The notes: generated by a model from the sequence alone, not told the origin. Positions 24,886 to 38,515 are shown, numbered from the stretch's first letter. The stretch is 64,000 nt of DNA from Haliotis asinina (GCF_037392515.1 NC_090282.1:31605554-31669553), one strand, 5' to 3'. Numbers and translations: made by a program.

Positions 24886-25265
24886 AGGATACTAAACGAC
24901 TTTCCGTGTAATACTATTTTCATTAAACGAGTTAATGATTTGGTATCAAACAAGCGAAAGCGAGTTTGATACTCAACCTTTAACGAGTTTAATGAAAATG
25001 GTATTTCACGGAAGCGAGTTTAGTATTCTGTTTATTACTTGCCAACATAAATTGACAGAAACTGCTGCGAAATTGCCTACAGTGTGAGGACTCTCAGCTT
25101 TCAAGTCAAGCAAGGTCTAGTAAAATTGTGACATCAACATTAGCATTGTGACGTCACAACTTTGAACCATTTTGACGTCATAGGTCAAGCGGTATTACAC
25201 TAGTGTAATATTGAAGTGAAAATACTACACTGCAGTATCTTCAACGAGCGAGTGATAATGAGGAA
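24886..25265. mobile_element. Foldback element carrying two perfect CRE sites
   Basis: The left half folds on itself: GGATACTAAACGACTTTCCG...TTTTCATTAAACGAGTTAA (about 24889-24930) against TTTAACGAGTTTAATGAAAA...GAAGCGAGTTTAGTATTC (about 24978-25030). The right half holds two perfect CREB-type octamers, TGACGTCA, at 25149-25156 and 25173-25180. No coding capacity. The family is not one I can name. Confidence 0.65.
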
Positions 25266-25621
25266 TATGCAAAGGACGCATATAAGTAAAAACAGCTTAA
25301 ATACCTATATGCTTGTCAACAAATGCTCATCCTGACTGGGTATATTGATATGATCCATGTCTAGACTGATGGCAATGATCTACAGCAATCAATGTGAAGT
25401 TACTTTTGTTATCAATAACATCTGACACATCTAAATAATCAAGAAGCAATGCTCTGTCGTTCAACAAGACTAACACTTTGAATTATTTACAACTTCTGAA
25501 ATTTCTCATGTTTCTTTTCATGATGATTGCTATTTGGACACCTTTTAGTGCGGATGCATGTCAATACAAACAGGATTTCATGTTGTAAATTATATGAGTG
25601 CCATATAGTGTTAAATTCTAA

Positions 25622-25790
25622 TTGAGCGAGTGATGAGTGAATCCGGGGTTTTTTTGGCTGTTTTTAGCCATGTTACCGCAGGGGATACCAGAAATGGGCT
25701 TCAGACATTGTACCCAAGTGGGGAACAGAACCGGGTCTTTAGGGTGATGAGCTAACCCTTAGGTACTGAGCTATGCCACTGCCATAAATT
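25622..25790 (-). mobile_element. SINE family B copy
   Basis: Reverse-complement orientation: CAGGGGATACCAGAAATGGG, CAGACATTGTACCCAAGTGG, GGAACAGAACCGGGTC and a worn tRNA-like head near 25755-25785. Confidence 0.75.
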
Positions 25791-25796
25791 CTTAAA

Positions 25797-26035
25797 GTGA
25801 GTGGTTCAGTTTTATGCCACACTCAGCAACATTCCAGCTATATGTTGGTGGTCTGTAAATAATAGCATCTGGACCAAACAATCCAGTGATCCACAGTATG
25901 AGCAATTGGGAACCGATGATATGTGTCAACCAAGTCAGTAAGTCTGACCACCCAATACTAATACTTGTGTCTTTATGACAAGCATAGTCACCTTTTGTGG
26001 CAAGCATGGGTTGCTGAAGGTCTATTCTGAAACAA
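25797..26035 (-). mobile_element. SINE family A, near full-length copy
   Basis: Contains GTGAGTGGTTCAGTTTTATG, CAACATTCCAGCTATATG, AATTGGGAACCGATGATATG, GTGTCAACCAAGTCAG and TGGCAAGCATGGGTTGCTGA in family order. It directly abuts a family B SINE in the same orientation. Confidence 0.85.
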
Positions 26036-26039
26036 TCAA

Positions 26040-27186
26040 CTTTGACTGTGTGAGTATTAGAGTATGAACCTTTACGGCAAGACATCCACAGAACATGGCT
26101 CGCATTCCATGAAGATCCCTCCAATGATCTTACACAAAATGAAGGTTAATTCTTGAACAATTTGTTAATGACAAACAATGCAATAATGTCCTACCTCCTT
26201 GAACCTTCATCATGATTGATACATTCATGCTTCCTGGTAAAACACACATTATCCAATCAGATGACAGTGCCTAGTTTCCTGTTAGCTTCAAAACGATCTC
26301 TATAGCCATTAATGCAACCTCTTTACAGCAGAGAAATTACTCTTCATACATCAGCGGAATTACATCATGGCAAAATTGTTTGTGTGATTTCCAGGTATTT
26401 CCTCAAACAGCCATCTATTGCAATAACAGACTCACCATATGATTGATGTTCCCTGTGAACATAAACACTACAAAAATACATGGGACACTAATCAATGAAA
26501 TGGGTGCAGTGGGAGTTCTCTCATGATAAACCACAGAAATCAATCAGCATAGATCAATACGGAAACTGAATGATGATGATAACTCCAACACACCTCAGGC
26601 CCTCCATTCTCTCACTGAGCATGCACAGGATGCCTAGTGCATGAAGTAATCTTGTGTATTACATTTATAGAATTTTAGACTGATGCCAAGGGTTCAAACG
26701 AAATACTGAATGTTCACACAAGTGTCAGCTCTCAATATATTGTAAACAGTGCCAACTTGAATGTCTTGACAAAATGTTAAAAAGATTAAAATGGGGGTGC
26801 TTTAAAGACACCCTCATCTAAACATAAATCGAGAAATCCAAGTCTTTGAATGGTGATTACGACATGAAATCACTCGTACTATACCAAACACATTTTATAT
26901 CATTCATATCCAAGAGGTACCATACGATGGATTGTTTTTCACTTTCTGCAATGTATATTACACCCCAATGAGTTGTGATGACAAATATCTCATTAACCAC
27001 ATTAACTACATGTGAAATACTGGATACACCTTTGCTAATAACTCCTTCTAAATAAAATGGAAGGCTTTCTAACACTGGACATTGAGAATACGTTTGGACA
27101 CCTGTCATAAACACTGTGATGATCTTGTTCAGAATGTTTTTAGAGTAAACCTAGTTAGCAAATGTCACAGTGCTCATATCACCAAG
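26040..27186. other. DENND4 intron, unassigned
   Basis: No recognisable exon or repeat. Confidence 0.4.
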
Positions 27187-27345
27187 TGGATGAGTTTTAG
27201 TTTTACACTGCTTTTGGCAATATTCCATCAATATCACAGCAGGGGACACCAGAAATGGGCTTCACACATTGTACTCATGTGGGGAATCGAACTCAGGTCT
27301 TCCATAGCGAACACTTTAACCACTAGGCTAGCTGTGACAATGCCC
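27187..27345 (-). mobile_element. SINE family B, well-preserved copy
   Basis: Reverse orientation: TTTTAGTTTTACACTGCTTT, CAATATTCCATCAATATCAC, AGAAATGGGCTTCACACATT, GGGGAATCGAACTC (box B complement) and TTAACCACTAGGCTAGC (box A complement). Confidence 0.85.
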
Positions 27346-28200
27346 AAAGGGACCTAGACTCTACAGAAAGGATATGTAAATGTTGCACTTTATGTCCAAC
27401 ATAACCTTATTTTCATTGTATATATAATGGTATTAATTCAGTTTTGGGAAAGCAACCAATTTAAAAGATAATACCATGCAAGCAACAAAACATTAAAGGA
27501 GAAATATTGCACAAAACACAATATAGCAGACATTAAACCTTGAAACTTGCTCCTGGTGAGTGGTCAGATGCCCATTATTTCTATGTTGAGTGTCTTGTTA
27601 TTCAAGGGAAATTACTGCTGACGTACAAAGTTTCGAAAACTGTATACAACATTTACGAGTGCATTTTTGCCTAACTTTTCTTTGTGACATGATAATGAAT
27701 ATCAGAAAACACATCAACCATTTCAATAACTTAAATCTGCATCTTCCTACAGTTTACACTTGTCTAAACAAATGGTTAACAATAACTGTTTTTAACTTTG
27801 ATGTTCATCCACCATCTTGGATCATCTATGCATTCTGCATGAACAAGTCTGTTTACCAGGTATGACTCATCCCTCTCATATGTCAGTGTTGTTATCAGGG
27901 AACAGGCAGGTAAAACAGCTTCACACGACAGCCTGGGAGTGTACAGTCACCATGGCCTTAACCATGTAGATATCATTATATATTACTCCATGCTTTATAA
28001 TAAACATATTCCATGCATCAACATGAAAAATATTAATTGCAATATAACCTATAACACGTGCTTGCCACTAATGTGCTCATGTCCCCCGCCGCTAAAGGAG
28101 AATGAAATACTTATACTGACTACCTGTTATTTTTGGGTCACATACATACATTACTGAAGATGCTGGCTGCAATGTTCTATTAGATACAGCGTTTACATGT
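27346..28200. other. DENND4 intron, unassigned
   Basis: AT-rich sequence without recognisable repeats or exons. Confidence 0.4.
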
Positions 28201-28705
28201 GTTTGAAAAGTGCCATGATGACCTTGAAGATAAGGTCAAGGTCACCCAAATCAACTGGTGTCTGCATAAGCCCTGGGTCTAATGTAGGCCGCCTTCAAAT
28301 TTAAAGACACTGGGTGGAATTGTTCATGAGATATCCCATTAAAAAGACTTTGAAAAGTGGTCGAAGTCCAGTGGTGACCTTGAAGTTAAGGTCAATGTCA
28401 CAAAAATCCCCTGATGCCTGCGTAACCCTCAATGTAGGCTGTCACCAAATCTTAAGACAAAAGTTCATGAGATATCATTTTAACAACAGCAAAAGTGGGC
28501 AAAGAGTTGTGGCGGCCTTGAAAATAATGTCAAAGTCACCCAAATTGACTGGTGTCTGTGCGATCCCCCAATGTAGGCAGCCACCAAATTTGAAGACAAC
28601 AGGTACAACAGTTCATGGGATATTGCGTCAACAAGAATTGGGAAGTACGGACAGACGCTGAAAACTTTCTCCCCTGTTCCACGTTGTGGCGGGGGCCAAT
28701 TATCC
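28201..28705 (+). repeat. Modular dispersed repeat, three ~145-bp modules
   Basis: Modules begin at about 28201, 28348 and 28491. Each has the CCTTGAA..A.AAGGTCAA, GACTGGTGTCTG, AATGTAGGC and TTCATGAGATAT blocks. The last carries the family tail (GACAGACGCTGAAAAC, then CCACGTTGTGGCGGGGG). Same family as 4095-4458, one module longer. Confidence 0.75.
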
Positions 28706-30224
28706 ATCCATTACAAATAATTATGCTCAGTGCATGATGACCCAGAATGCTCCCTTCATTTAAACCAATATGCACCTTTTATTTTAAGTAATATTACATT
28801 CATAAGACATAGCCTACAATTATCCATGCATGCAGTGCAATACAGTCCACAAAACAATACAACAGAAAAACCATAATATTCAATAATGTGGCAGTATGTA
28901 CCAACATACTCCAAACATGATCAACAGGGACACTCCAGGTGTCACATGTTAAGCACACTACCACACACATATATCATGAACTATTATTCTCAATGCAGGC
29001 AGTGTGAACACAATTAATCATCATGATCATAAGCTATATTTATTTTTCACAAAACTATAAAAGGTTTCACATATATTTTGCTATATATTTCCAGTTATAA
29101 TACCAATGTATCTTTCACACTGTCTGCATCAGTTAACTGTTAACATAAAACAGATTTTCTTTCATAATTTTCTCCAAGGATGGAGATGTGTACACAAGCT
29201 GATAGACACACAATAATGGCAAGCACAGTTAACAAACACAGCCTTGAATTATATTTATGTCTTTAAGTCTATGATACAGGATGCAAAGAAACCTTTCAGA
29301 ATTTCCCACTTGACCAAATAACCAGTGAGTGGGCAAAAATCAGTGGTTCAGTCTGTTCTTCACTGTTCCAAAATAACATTTGTAAATTTATTTAACTATC
29401 AACACAAAATTCACTGGACATCAGAACCACTGCAAACTTATCATTTAGTGGTCATGAAATTTTACTGGCCAGGGACCACAGGGCCAGTGCAAATTTCACA
29501 TACTGGGGGTTGTGCTGTGTAGATACAGAGTGATGACTAATAACTTGTGGCACAGATGTGTAATCAAACTACACCTTATGCACGGATAATCAGGCTGATT
29601 CGCCCATATTTGTTTACTTGCGACAGATATTGATTGTAGCAAGATGATTCTAAGATAGGGTTAGGCCTACTGTATCACGGTCGAGGGTTATAACTGGTTT
29701 ATATCACGTGGTAGGCTAAGTCACCGTACCACATAACATATCTTAGCATGACATCTGAAACGGATGACTTTCTGTGATGTGGACATCTACATGAACAATG
29801 CAAAGTGGGTGTCTCTCTCGAAGTCAGAGTTTCTAGTTCAAGTCTGACTATATTAAGCATAATTCATATCATATATGTCACTGGACTCAGACACAGACAT
29901 CTGTGTTAAGCATTGCTCACTGAAAGAATTCTTATTTAAGTTATTACAAGTTTATCCACTAGTTCAGCATGTTTAAAAGACTTAAATAAAAAGTTGTTCT
30001 CTTGGAAGACAGGTGTTTCAGCTATGAAAATCTTAGCATTATGCAGGGTAGGACATAGGTATAAGTGAAAAAGGGGAAAAAGTGCTGGAGATCTTGGGGA
30101 AGCAGATCCCCATGGCAGATCCAAGGCAGACATTTCACAAAAATGATCCCAGCACAATCGAATCCGACAAGTTCTGCAAATTTGTGGCAAATTCTCATCT
30201 ATGGTTATTACCAAATATCATAGC
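28706..30224. other. DENND4 intron, unassigned
   Basis: No recognisable exon or repeat; reading frames are short. Confidence 0.4.
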
Positions 30225-30335
30225 AGGGAACATCCTGACTGAGCTCCACATCTTGTAACCATATGAGGAACTGAACCAGGGCCTTTATCACACAAGCAAA
30301 CATTTTAACCACTGGGCTACCAATATGTAGGTTAG
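30225..30335 (-). mobile_element. SINE family B fragment, diverged
   Basis: Reverse orientation head region: GAGGAACTGAACCAGGGC and ACATTTTAACCACTGGGCTA. Confidence 0.6.
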
Positions 30336-31500
30336 CCGCCAAACAAATTTTTAAGATTTCTATTGTATTGTACCATGATCTCCTACATCATTTAACGTTG
30401 ACAATATATCTGTACTCAGTAATGGTTTTCCTTGAAAAACACAAAAACAAAAACTTTTCAAACTGAAAGTAGTTCAAAAACTGCATAACACTGCATCAGC
30501 AAATTTTAAACTATTTACACAAATGTAAAAATTTTGGGAACACTATATATTAGTTGATATGTAATAATACTATACTCATGGAAACGAGTTAGGCACTTGA
30601 AAAGTACCAGTGTTTATTTACTTCCAGAGTTTCACCCACAGTGCAATACATACCTTCTGAAGAAAAACTGGGAAAAATAAAGGAACACTTATACTTTCAT
30701 GTGTTTCCTTATTTGTTTCCACGAGACCACATTTTGGATAATTCTATCAACCTATGGTACAGGTACTTGTGTATTGATTAAACATCCCATCCGTTCTAAT
30801 ATGAAAACATGAAGCTTGTAGACACACTGCCACTGAAAGACTATTTACACTCCATTATCATAGCTCACCTGACTATGTCCTCAGTTTGACAACCCAGGTA
30901 AACTCCAAGACTTTGTGTACACAGTAGAGGTTCTACTACAAAGCACACTGGCAATCAGTGGAACGCTCAATGTCATGGACAATATGAACGAGCCAATTCG
31001 AGCCTCCCCCTCAAATTCCACACATCCACAAGGCCATACGGCACCTGAGTGTAAGGTTCTGGGCCGGTCTATGAGCACTCTTGCCCCACTTTTACCTAAT
31101 GGTTGTCATGAAGTTGGTGGTGAGGAATGTCTGAGCCAGGTCACAGTCCCACATGTGACCTCACTCCCACAATAACAATTAGGAGTGGAGAGAGAAGCAA
31201 TCCCTGTCGGCTCCTATATTGTCATGAGTGCAGAAGAGTAACACCCGTCAACATACCTTAGTCACTGACCCGATCCCATCATATGTATCATGTAAATCTA
31301 CATCATGTACACACAAGCAATGAGGCATTGCAGCTATACTGGCGTGTGACATTCTTTACAGCGATCCTTTGAGTATTTCATTCAGGAGAATATCTACTGC
31401 TACCTCAAAAGATAGGACATCAAGATTATGTTTCATGAATAAGAAGTCCTTCACTGGGTATTCATTCATAGTTGGGTGATGTGTCATCATAATGTTCAGA
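30336..31500. other. DENND4 intron with a GC-richer stretch at 30880-31240
   Basis: 30880-31240 stands out by base composition and by overlapping open frames on both strands (30915-31175 plus, 30881-31078 minus), but I recognise no family. It may be a worn transposon fragment. No splice signals frame the open parts convincingly. Confidence 0.35.
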
Positions 31501-31502
31501 CA

Positions 31503-31872
31503 CTGAACGGGGTGGTGAGGTAGCCTAGTGGTTAACAGTTAAAGCATTTGCTCTGCACTCATAACAGCTGGGTTCCATTACCCACAGTACAATGTGTGAA
31601 GCCCATTTCTGGTGTCTCCCACCAAGATATCGCTGGAATATTGCCAAAAGCAGTGCAAAACTAAAACTCACTCACTTGGCGATATAAGCACTGTGACAAA
31701 TATTAGCCAGGTTTACTCTAGAAACATTGTGCACAAGATCAACACCTTCAGCATGCAACTGAAACTTTTGGTATTAACTGTAATGAAGGTAGTGAGGACT
31801 GTAACACGACCGCCGTGACATTGCTGGAATATTGCTAAAAGCGGCATTATACCAAAGTAACTCACTCACTCG
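31503..31872 (+). mobile_element. SINE family B with a second tail copy
   Basis: Head GGTAGCCTAGTGGTTAACAG, body ACAATGTGTGAAGCCCATTT, tail ATATCGCTGGAATATTGCC then AAACTCACTCACTT (ends about 31678). A second tail (GACATTGCTGGAATATTGCT ... AACTCACTCACTC) follows at 31813-31872 after 135 bp of unrelated sequence, from a tail duplication or a second truncated SINE. Confidence 0.8.
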
Positions 31873-32394
31873 GACACTGAACTGTAGGAGTTTTAGAGTG
31901 ACTTCAAAGTTTCTATTTTTCCTGAGTCGCCAATTATCAACATAGAACAATAGTATATAGCTTTGTCATTACCTCCAAAGAATAAACGCATGATATATTG
32001 ATCCTGGCTGTCTGGAAATCATTGATATGTTGAGTGAATCATTATGGTGTGAGTCAACTAGGTCAATCCCCGCCAGATAATATCATTACCATACATAATA
32101 TTCCCAGTGAATATGTGGGTTACACAACACCTGTTGGAAGATTATCATGATAATAGTCTCATGCATATTGAATATATGAGTTAGAAAGTGCTGCAAAGGG
32201 AATATCACTCAGCATCTACTGTACATAACTAAACAGAAAAGGAAACAGCCTCTATCTGTCTCTTACTGCACACCACTCACTTGTGTTTTGAAACCTCATC
32301 TGGCAAAAGTGGCCTTGTCAGAGTTATCATAGGTCATCAGGAAAATGCTTATTACTCATGATAATGAACTGCTCTAGACTATAGGAAGTGCACA

Positions 32395-32775
32395 TCAGAC
32401 TAAGTCCACAGCACTCCCTTTCAGAAGGTAGGTCCCCACCATTCTGTAGAAGCTTCAGGTAAGACTCAGTCTCCAACACTCTATAAGAAGTTCAGGTAGG
32501 TCCCTAGCACTCTACAGGAACTTCAGGTATGCCTTGGTCCCTCAACATGCTAAAGGAAGTTCAGGTAGGTCCCTAGCACTCTACAGGAACTTCAGGTAAG
32601 CCTCGGTACCTCAAAATGCTAAAAGAAGTTCAGGTAGGTCCCAAGCACTCTACATGAACTTCAGGTGAGAGACTGTCCCTAAACACTCTAGAAGAAGTTT
32701 GGGTAGGTCCCTAGCACTCTATAGGAAACTTAAGGTAAGACTCCAGTACTCTATAGGAAGTGCATGTCTGAATAG
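32395..32775. repeat. 69-bp minisatellite built of two ~34-bp half-units
   Basis: The motif GAAGTTCAGGTAGGTCC recurs at 69-bp steps (about 32487, 32556, 32625, 32694), alternating with the related GGAACTTCAGGTAAGCCT. Each half-unit contains AGCACTCTA-like sequence. Edges are more diverged than the centre. Confidence 0.8.
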
Positions 32776-33139
32776 GTCCAAGAACTGGAGGTTTATGTCT
32801 GCAATGGAAATCGATTTTTTTGCTATTAATTATATATCACTATAATTAGGTGTTTTATGACACTAAGACTCTGCTATTTCAATTACATCTTGGCCTGTCA
32901 GCTTAATGTGAACGGAGAGCATAAAGTCACAAAGTCTTGGACATTCACCCCTAAACAGAGGGTCCCTGGCTGACACACTAACATAATCTGGACTCAACAA
33001 GACTTGAAATGATTATAGGCTTTGGGCATTTCCAACTCTGCGCAGTGGACAACATCACAGATGTTTGGGCCAACCATGCCAAACAACTGAACGCAAGTCT
33101 ACACAACAGGGACTAAAACACAGGCTTCTTCTTGGAGTT

Positions 33140-33300
33140 GGACAGCCGAGTAATAACACTGTTTGCTAATCACAACAAAGACCTGTGTTCAGTTCCCCAT
33201 GTGAGTACAATTTGTGAAGCTGGTGAATTTCTCGTGTCCCCTGATGTTACTGGATTAGTGCTAAAAGCAGCATAAAACTAAACTCACTCACTCACTCACC
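33140..33300 (+). mobile_element. SINE family B copy
   Basis: Box-B-like TGTTCAGTTCCCC, body GTACAATTTGTGAAGC, tail GCATAAAACTAAACTCACTC followed by (ACTC)n. Confidence 0.75.
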
Positions 33301-34149
33301 TTGATACTGCGCTTCATATTCACCTTTATTCAGTGCAGGTTAAATGACATTTATCACAGAGCACTGGTAAGCATGATAAGCATGTATAATTGTTTGCTCC
33401 ATCCAGCAACCAGCTGAATGCAGTCTTAAGCCTGCCACAACACTCCCAGTTCGGTGACAAGTGCATGTCCATAGTAAAAACACTGAAGCATGAGAAGTTG
33501 ACTACATTCCATGTTTGTGCTGACCATGCTAACGTGATCATGACATGAAACCAAAACAATGAAGAAAGTGTTTCCTGAAAACATTTCTCTTCAGTTTTTT
33601 TAGTTTATAAACTGCCATGAAATATCCTACTTTCTGTCCTAGTTGTTCTCATTGCACAAGTAGGGGCGATTTGAGTGACTGTTACTAGGGGAGGGGCTTC
33701 ATTAAGTTGGATAACTTGTGCCCAATCCTTTGCTTCAATGAATAAAATATGTTAAAGTGAAATCAAGTCATCAACTTCTTGACTCATCATGCTCATCCAT
33801 CAAACGAAACATAATTGAACATACAATAGCGTTTCTGTCAACACTTGCCACAAATATATATTTTTAGACCCATAGAGGAGCAGTCTAGTGTTTTCTAAAA
33901 TCAAAAGATCTTAATCTGGAAGTAGTTTGGAGGTGAGAAGTTACCTGTCTGCAAATATTTCTAATACAAGAAACTGCAATTCAAACCAATTACCACCACT
34001 CCAGACTACCCTGAAAGTGAACAGTATCCCCACTGCAGATAAGATCAGAGTCAGTCCAAAAACATTTCATGTATGATAAGGCCAGACTAATTGTATACCT
34101 TGTTTTATTGATCTGCCTGTCATAGTGTTTCAAGAATCTGAAAAAAAAA

Positions 34150-34365
34150 AATTTCTCCATTCAAAAAAAAAAAAAAATCATAATGTTTTTATTGGTCAAA
34201 AATATAAACTTACAAGAAAATTTACACTTAAAAAATTTCCAAAAGTAAAATACTCTGAATATCTAAAAGGTATATTACTTCAACTGCTGATTTTTTTCCT
34301 CCTGCCTTTAGGCTTTCTGAGGACAAAACTCTGTAAAACAATAAATAAACTTGTTCTGGCCTGAG
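34150..34365 (+). repeat. Dispersed ~220-bp repeat R3, copy 2
   Basis: Starts after an A-rich run. Shares TGTTTTTATTGGTCAAAAAT, ATAAACTTACAAGA, TCCTGCCTTTAGGCTTTCTG, AGGACAAAACTCTGTAAAAC and TTGTTCTGGCCTGAG with the other copies. Confidence 0.7.
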
Positions 34366-36525
34366 GCAGAATCATTCCATAAGGATCATGCATGTGCTGT
34401 GATACATTCTGAAACCATTTAGATAAAGCTGCCATAATTTTGTCCTTTTTAAGGGATGCGAGTGATTATCAGCTAATGATGCATCATTTAATACATGTAC
34501 TTGCAGCTTGGAGAGGGACTGCAGCATCTCTCAAAAGTTTTTTTCACAAAAAATTTTGGAAAACGTATTACTGTCAAATAGTAACATATTCCTCACACTT
34601 TGTGACCTTAATCACACTACATATGAACATAAACATTCAAAAGCCTTTTTCATCTTTTGTAACACGAATTGTCACCAAATCAGAATCATGCATTCTGCCA
34701 AGAGAATCCAAATCCATAACATATAATGTTTCAGTTTACTGAGTGTAACTTGTAAGACAGTCTCTTATTTGTTTTTCATCCATATTGTGTGAAATGAATC
34801 ATGAAACAAGACACCCTTGATCCTGTCAGAGCTAGGAGTCACAATCTGTACTAATCCCTTTGACAGTGGTATGGAATACCTCTCTTAACCTGCACCAACA
34901 GTCAGATGGTATCACCCAATACAGCTGTATTACCTGAACCCACGAATGGCCAATGAGTGTTCCCTGTGTGTAACACAAACATACCTGACCAGTGACACAA
35001 CCCATGTTGCCCTCACCTGCGGGGCATCATCAAGTGACAAGCAAGAATTATTTACCTGACAAGGTCAGTGTACACATCGTCTGTATCCCTTCCTACATTC
35101 CTGTGTTTGACGGAATCAATCTAACAATCCTCAGCTCCAGACAGATCCACTTAACCACATCTTGGCCAAGGGTAATCATTAATGTACAGAATCTCACTTT
35201 TCTTGTTTGATGAGTGTGCAGACTTGACCAGACAGCTCACTTAAATCACCTTCACAAGAGAACTGTTCTCAAGTGGATCATTCAATTAGAATCATCTCAA
35301 AACTGTCTTCTCAGCAACTTGGAGGGGATATTGAAGTCAATATTTATTAATTTCCAATAATCAATGTTGTAAGATGCACAATGCAGACACATGTTGTTAG
35401 GAAAGAAATGTCATTGTGTCCAATGGCAACAACAGCACACAACACATCAAAATACACGTGAAACATGCCAAATATAGGCCTAGTACTAGACTTAAAAACC
35501 CAAACATGCAGCATAGGCTTTATCACCAAGAGCACAAAACATGAATTTTGGCAAACAAGGTTCTCAATTTCCATAATTCCTCAAAATATTTCATTATGGA
35601 AATATGGATGATGTATCCAGCGGTTTCCATAAGTGTACTATATACTAACTGGCAGCAATAATTTGCATCATGCAAGGTTTCATTAACTTGATCAAAAAGC
35701 GAACATCAGGGAATTAACCTCTGTTCGGGTAAATAACCTTTGGACAAGTACATGCATTTACCTCATACACCAACTCTAGGCTGTGATTTGGCACACAAAT
35801 ATTTTCCTGCAAACAAGTGTTTATGAGTAAACACACCTGTCACCATGGCAACTGTTCCTGTAAACATCTACCACATGCCCGCTGCCTAACTGGCTACACA
35901 ACCACCACAAAGTTACCTAACCTATTTGTTAGTGTGTTATGGTATGACACAGCCAAGATACTGCAAAAGTCATTACTGATTTTCCATGTGAGCATGAAAT
36001 TATCAAAGCACCTTTTTTAAGATGCCTTGTCTTCTAATGGTGTTAACAGTAGGCCCAACTTAAGATATCACATGAATATAGGTCCTGTAACAATAAATAA
36101 TTGTTCAGAACAATGTACAGAGTACAGAATTTCCTTTTAGTGTGAAAGATGTAATCTGTTCAACATGAATGTATGTAATAAGTTGTTATGATAACAGCAC
36201 AGTAGCAGGGAGGTTAATGGAGGTGCCTAGTATCCAAGAGTCTTATCACAACCCGGCACATTAGTTCCTCCAGCGTATCTGGAAAAAATTATCTTTCAAC
36301 AGGTCTGGTGTTTGAAAAATATATATATATAGCTATGACTTTCTTTGTTATTGCAAGAAGTTATTGTCGAGTTCCTGTAGTTCAGATCAATATCTAAACA
36401 TCCTTGCCATGTACTCCCTAATTATGTGAAAATGAAGTAGAAAGGATAAAAGTAAAACCTGCCAGGACTTGCCTTTTCCTTTGAATAATGGAAATTCTTA
36501 CACACCCATGAAAACAATGCTCTGA
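34366..36525. other. DENND4 intron, unassigned
   Basis: No recognisable exon or repeat. Open frames such as 34440-34742 match nothing known to me. Confidence 0.4.
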
Positions 36526-36650
36526 GGTGAGTGAGTGAGTGAGTGAGTGAGTGAGTGAGTGAGTGAGTGAGTGAGTGAGTGAGTGAGTGAGTGAGTGAGT
36601 GAGTGAGTGAGTGATGGGTGGGTGGGTGAGTGAGTGAGTGTGTGAGTGAA
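36526..36650 (-). repeat. (GAGT)n microsatellite, ~125 bp
   Basis: About 20 uninterrupted GAGT units to 36613, then GGGT variants and more GAGT. On the minus strand it reads (ACTC)n, the same motif and polarity as the SINE tails. Confidence 0.95.
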
Positions 36651-38340
36651 GGGTAACTGAACCACCAACCTCCATTTTCTATGCAGGCAATGTCTTAGTA
36701 ACTTCTAGTCATTCTTAGAATTGGTACTCTTTGAAAAATATCTTTAAGAGGATGAAAATTAGCAAATGTCCTCGAAAGTGTCCAAATCTATAATATAAAA
36801 ATATATGCAGGTTTAAATTGGTGGACATGTCCCTTACCTTCTAGAAAATGTCAAAACATATTGAAACAACCATCTGAGCATGCTGTGAGCAAAAAAATTA
36901 AGTAGGTGCTAAATTTAAAGACATTAATTCATAAATTGTGATTTGGTTACATTTTGGGAATAGGCAATGTGTAGGTAATGTCCAGCCTTTTCCCTCTAAA
37001 TACTGCTTTGTCTGAGCAATGCTGGAAAGGTGTTACTTCCTATTCATAAAAATACACATATAGTTGTTTCAGATGTCTGGTTGGTTGTGAAAATTACATT
37101 AAAATCATTTAATTTAATACTGTAGAGTAGCTTTCAGTACTCGAAATGTTACAGTGAACTGAAATAGGTAGATAAGACATCACTGCCATATGTAACTAGC
37201 ACTTAGCTAAAACATTTTTTATTGTGATGTTACAATACTAACATGTAAACAAACACCCTGAAGTAGTACTTCACTTACTACAATGTTCGCTGTAGGTTTC
37301 CTACAAGTGCATGCAGAAATAAAATTGTAAATATGTCGTCCAATCTTTTTTGCGCATGAAATTTTCATTACAATCCTGAATCATTTCAAAATGTATTGTT
37401 TTGCTTTATGCTGCTGTTTTAAGATACTTTCCATAATTACGTAGACCAGAATCTATGTGTCCAAATCAAACATGCAAAAAGTTTTTTGAATATTTTTATT
37501 ACTTTTGGTGTAAAAATGCTGGTTTCTGCAATAACATTCTTCGAACACTGTTATTAATATACAGTGATGGCTGGAGACAACATGACATCCTCATATTCCT
37601 TGTCCTGTTCCTATATCAGATTCCCCAACATGTGTTTATTGTATATGTTTATCCAGTAGGGCTGTGTATTGGCAAATAAAATGTATTGCAACATACTGCA
37701 ATACAGGTCTGTATTGCAATACATAATCTTATGCATTGGCTTCAAGTGACACGCATGATGTGACACAGTGACTGCACAGGTAGATCATACTTTGCAAATA
37801 CTTTGGCACCAAAAATTAAATGTTATGAATCTGATGATAGCATAGTCAAAATTAGCTTGGAAAGTCTGCTAAGTGGATGCTGGCAAACATAGTAAATATA
37901 ACTCAAAAGGGTCTCAAAAGATGCTCTTTGACTTCACAGACACCATATTTAGCATTCATTATTATAATATAAGAGTATATCAGAATTTATAAGCAAAATA
38001 TTACTGTTCTTCACCTTTATTCAGTTATTAGACATGTTAAATATGCTTGTACCTCAAAGTACACTAAAAACACAATCTGATATGTGTGGGTGGAGAATTC
38101 CCCACCATGCTACCATCATGACCATAGTATCAAATCCAAGATAGAGATCTCTACACTTATCATTGATTAGTTACTGTTTACTGTGACTAAATTCATAAAT
38201 ATAAAAACCTGAATCTGTTTCATAGTTCTGTGCATGTATGCATTCATAAAAACACATATGCATTTGCTGAATGTATCAGGCATCACAACTGCAGCAAAAT
38301 CTCATGGTCTGGATACTTGATGTTGAACACCAGGAAACAA
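36651..38340. other. Presumed DENND4 intron, with a MITE-like fragment
   Basis: At 37655-37730, TAGGGCTGTGTATTG is followed by a palindrome (TGCAATACAGGTCTGTATTGC, 21 bp around 37698-37720, one base of which is given loosely), reminiscent of non-autonomous hAT ends. The rest is unassigned. Confidence 0.4.
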
Positions 38341-38515
38341 TGAGTGAGCGAGTCAAGTTATACACGTCGGCATGTGTGTATAATTAAGTCTGAACCAGAC
38401 AGTCCGGTGATCAACAGCATGAGCATAAATCTGCGCAATTGGGAACCGATGACATGTCATTTTCTGGCAAGCATGGGTTGCTGAAGATCTATTCTACCCT
38501 GGATCTTCACAGATC
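38341..38515 (-). mobile_element. SINE family A copy
   Basis: GAGTGAGCGAGTCAAG, then TGATCAACAGCATGAGCATA, GCAATTGGGAACCGATGACA and GGCAAGCATGGGTTGCTGAA. Middle sections are deleted. Confidence 0.8.

Noticed and set aside
30880-31240. Possible coding exon or transposon fragment
   Set aside because: Open on both strands and GC-richer, but no motif of any family and no convincing splice borders, so kept only as an unassigned stretch.
36418-36675. Thr-His-Ser-Leu repeat frame (also at 42842-43106)
   Set aside because: Direct translation of the (ACTC)n microsatellites.
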